A stretch of 7,176 nucleotides of DNA from Chitinophagaceae bacterium (GTDB lineage: Bacteria > Bacteroidota > Bacteroidia > Chitinophagales > Chitinophagaceae), in assembly GCA_025362915.1 (NCBI GenBank), contig JANYEU010000321.1, positions 1 through 7,176 of the forward strand, read 5' to 3'. Below are positions 7,123-7,176 of this stretch, one piece after another. Positions within the stretch are counted from its first letter, which is position 1, and the number at the start of each line of letters is the position of its first letter. The position numbers and the translations under genes were made by a program. Under the pieces are notes generated by a model. The model saw nothing but the letters and a program-made list of their open reading frames with translations, ran no database searches and had not been told where the DNA came from.

Positions 7123-7176
7123 ATGGCATCAATAATTACCTATCAGCAATGTCCTTGCTGCAATAGTTCCCAAATA
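7123..7176 (+). CDS. Probable class I SAM-dependent methyltransferase, N-terminal fragment
   Basis: Eighteen in-frame codons run from ATG 7123 to the window edge and read MASIITYQQCPCCNSSQI. The CPxC-like cluster (Cys10 and Cys13) after a short Thr-Tyr lead resembles the start of Bacteroidota class I methyltransferases that begin with a zinc-ribbon-like knuckle before the Rossmann domain. The gene follows the HU-CCDC81 gene by 18 bases on the same strand, so it may be the last part of the operon seen here. The methyltransferase call is inference from a very short fragment; any protein with an N-terminal zinc knuckle would look alike. Confidence 0.5.
   Translation, partial: MASIITYQQCPCCNSSQI

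Overview
The window comes from the chromosome of a Bacteroidota bacterium, most likely of the Chitinophagaceae/Sphingobacteriia type. The composition is AT-rich, most starts lack a clear Shine-Dalgarno, one promoter candidate fits the Bacteroidota TTTG / TAnnTTTG pattern, and the gene content (giant TPR protein, plug-poor TonB-receptor-like barrel, HU-CCDC81 protein) is typical of that phylum. The lineage assignment is inference from recognised protein families; no database search was run.

Region 1 (about 1-828) is a graveyard of insertion sequences. The 3' end of an IS5-family transposase gene, frameshifted at its 5' side, abuts the 3' part of an IS630-family transposase gene that has lost its N-terminal half and carries a premature stop. 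Neither can encode an active enzyme. The second remnant ends a few bases from the 3' end of the next gene.

Region 2 (829-1297) holds a minus-strand YbgC/FadM-type hotdog acyl-CoA thioesterase. Upstream of it lies a promoter candidate overlapped by a perfect 10-bp inverted repeat, a possible operator. A gene-poor, AT-rich spacer follows up to 1581.

Region 3 (1582-7176) is a tightly packed plus-strand gene series with gaps of 12, 9 and 18 bases, probably one operon. It encodes a 1,014-residue secreted protein made almost entirely of TPRs, a 624-residue outer-membrane beta-barrel related to TonB-dependent receptors but lacking a full plug and bearing a strongly basic N-terminal tail, a 193-residue HU-CCDC81 protein ending in a single membrane helix, and the first 18 codons of what looks like a SAM-dependent methyltransferase with an N-terminal zinc-ribbon-like motif. 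The first three together suggest an envelope-spanning assembly: a periplasmic TPR scaffold, an outer-membrane barrel and an inner-membrane-anchored HU-like protein. Their exact function is not established by the sequence. This operon is the most interesting part of the window.
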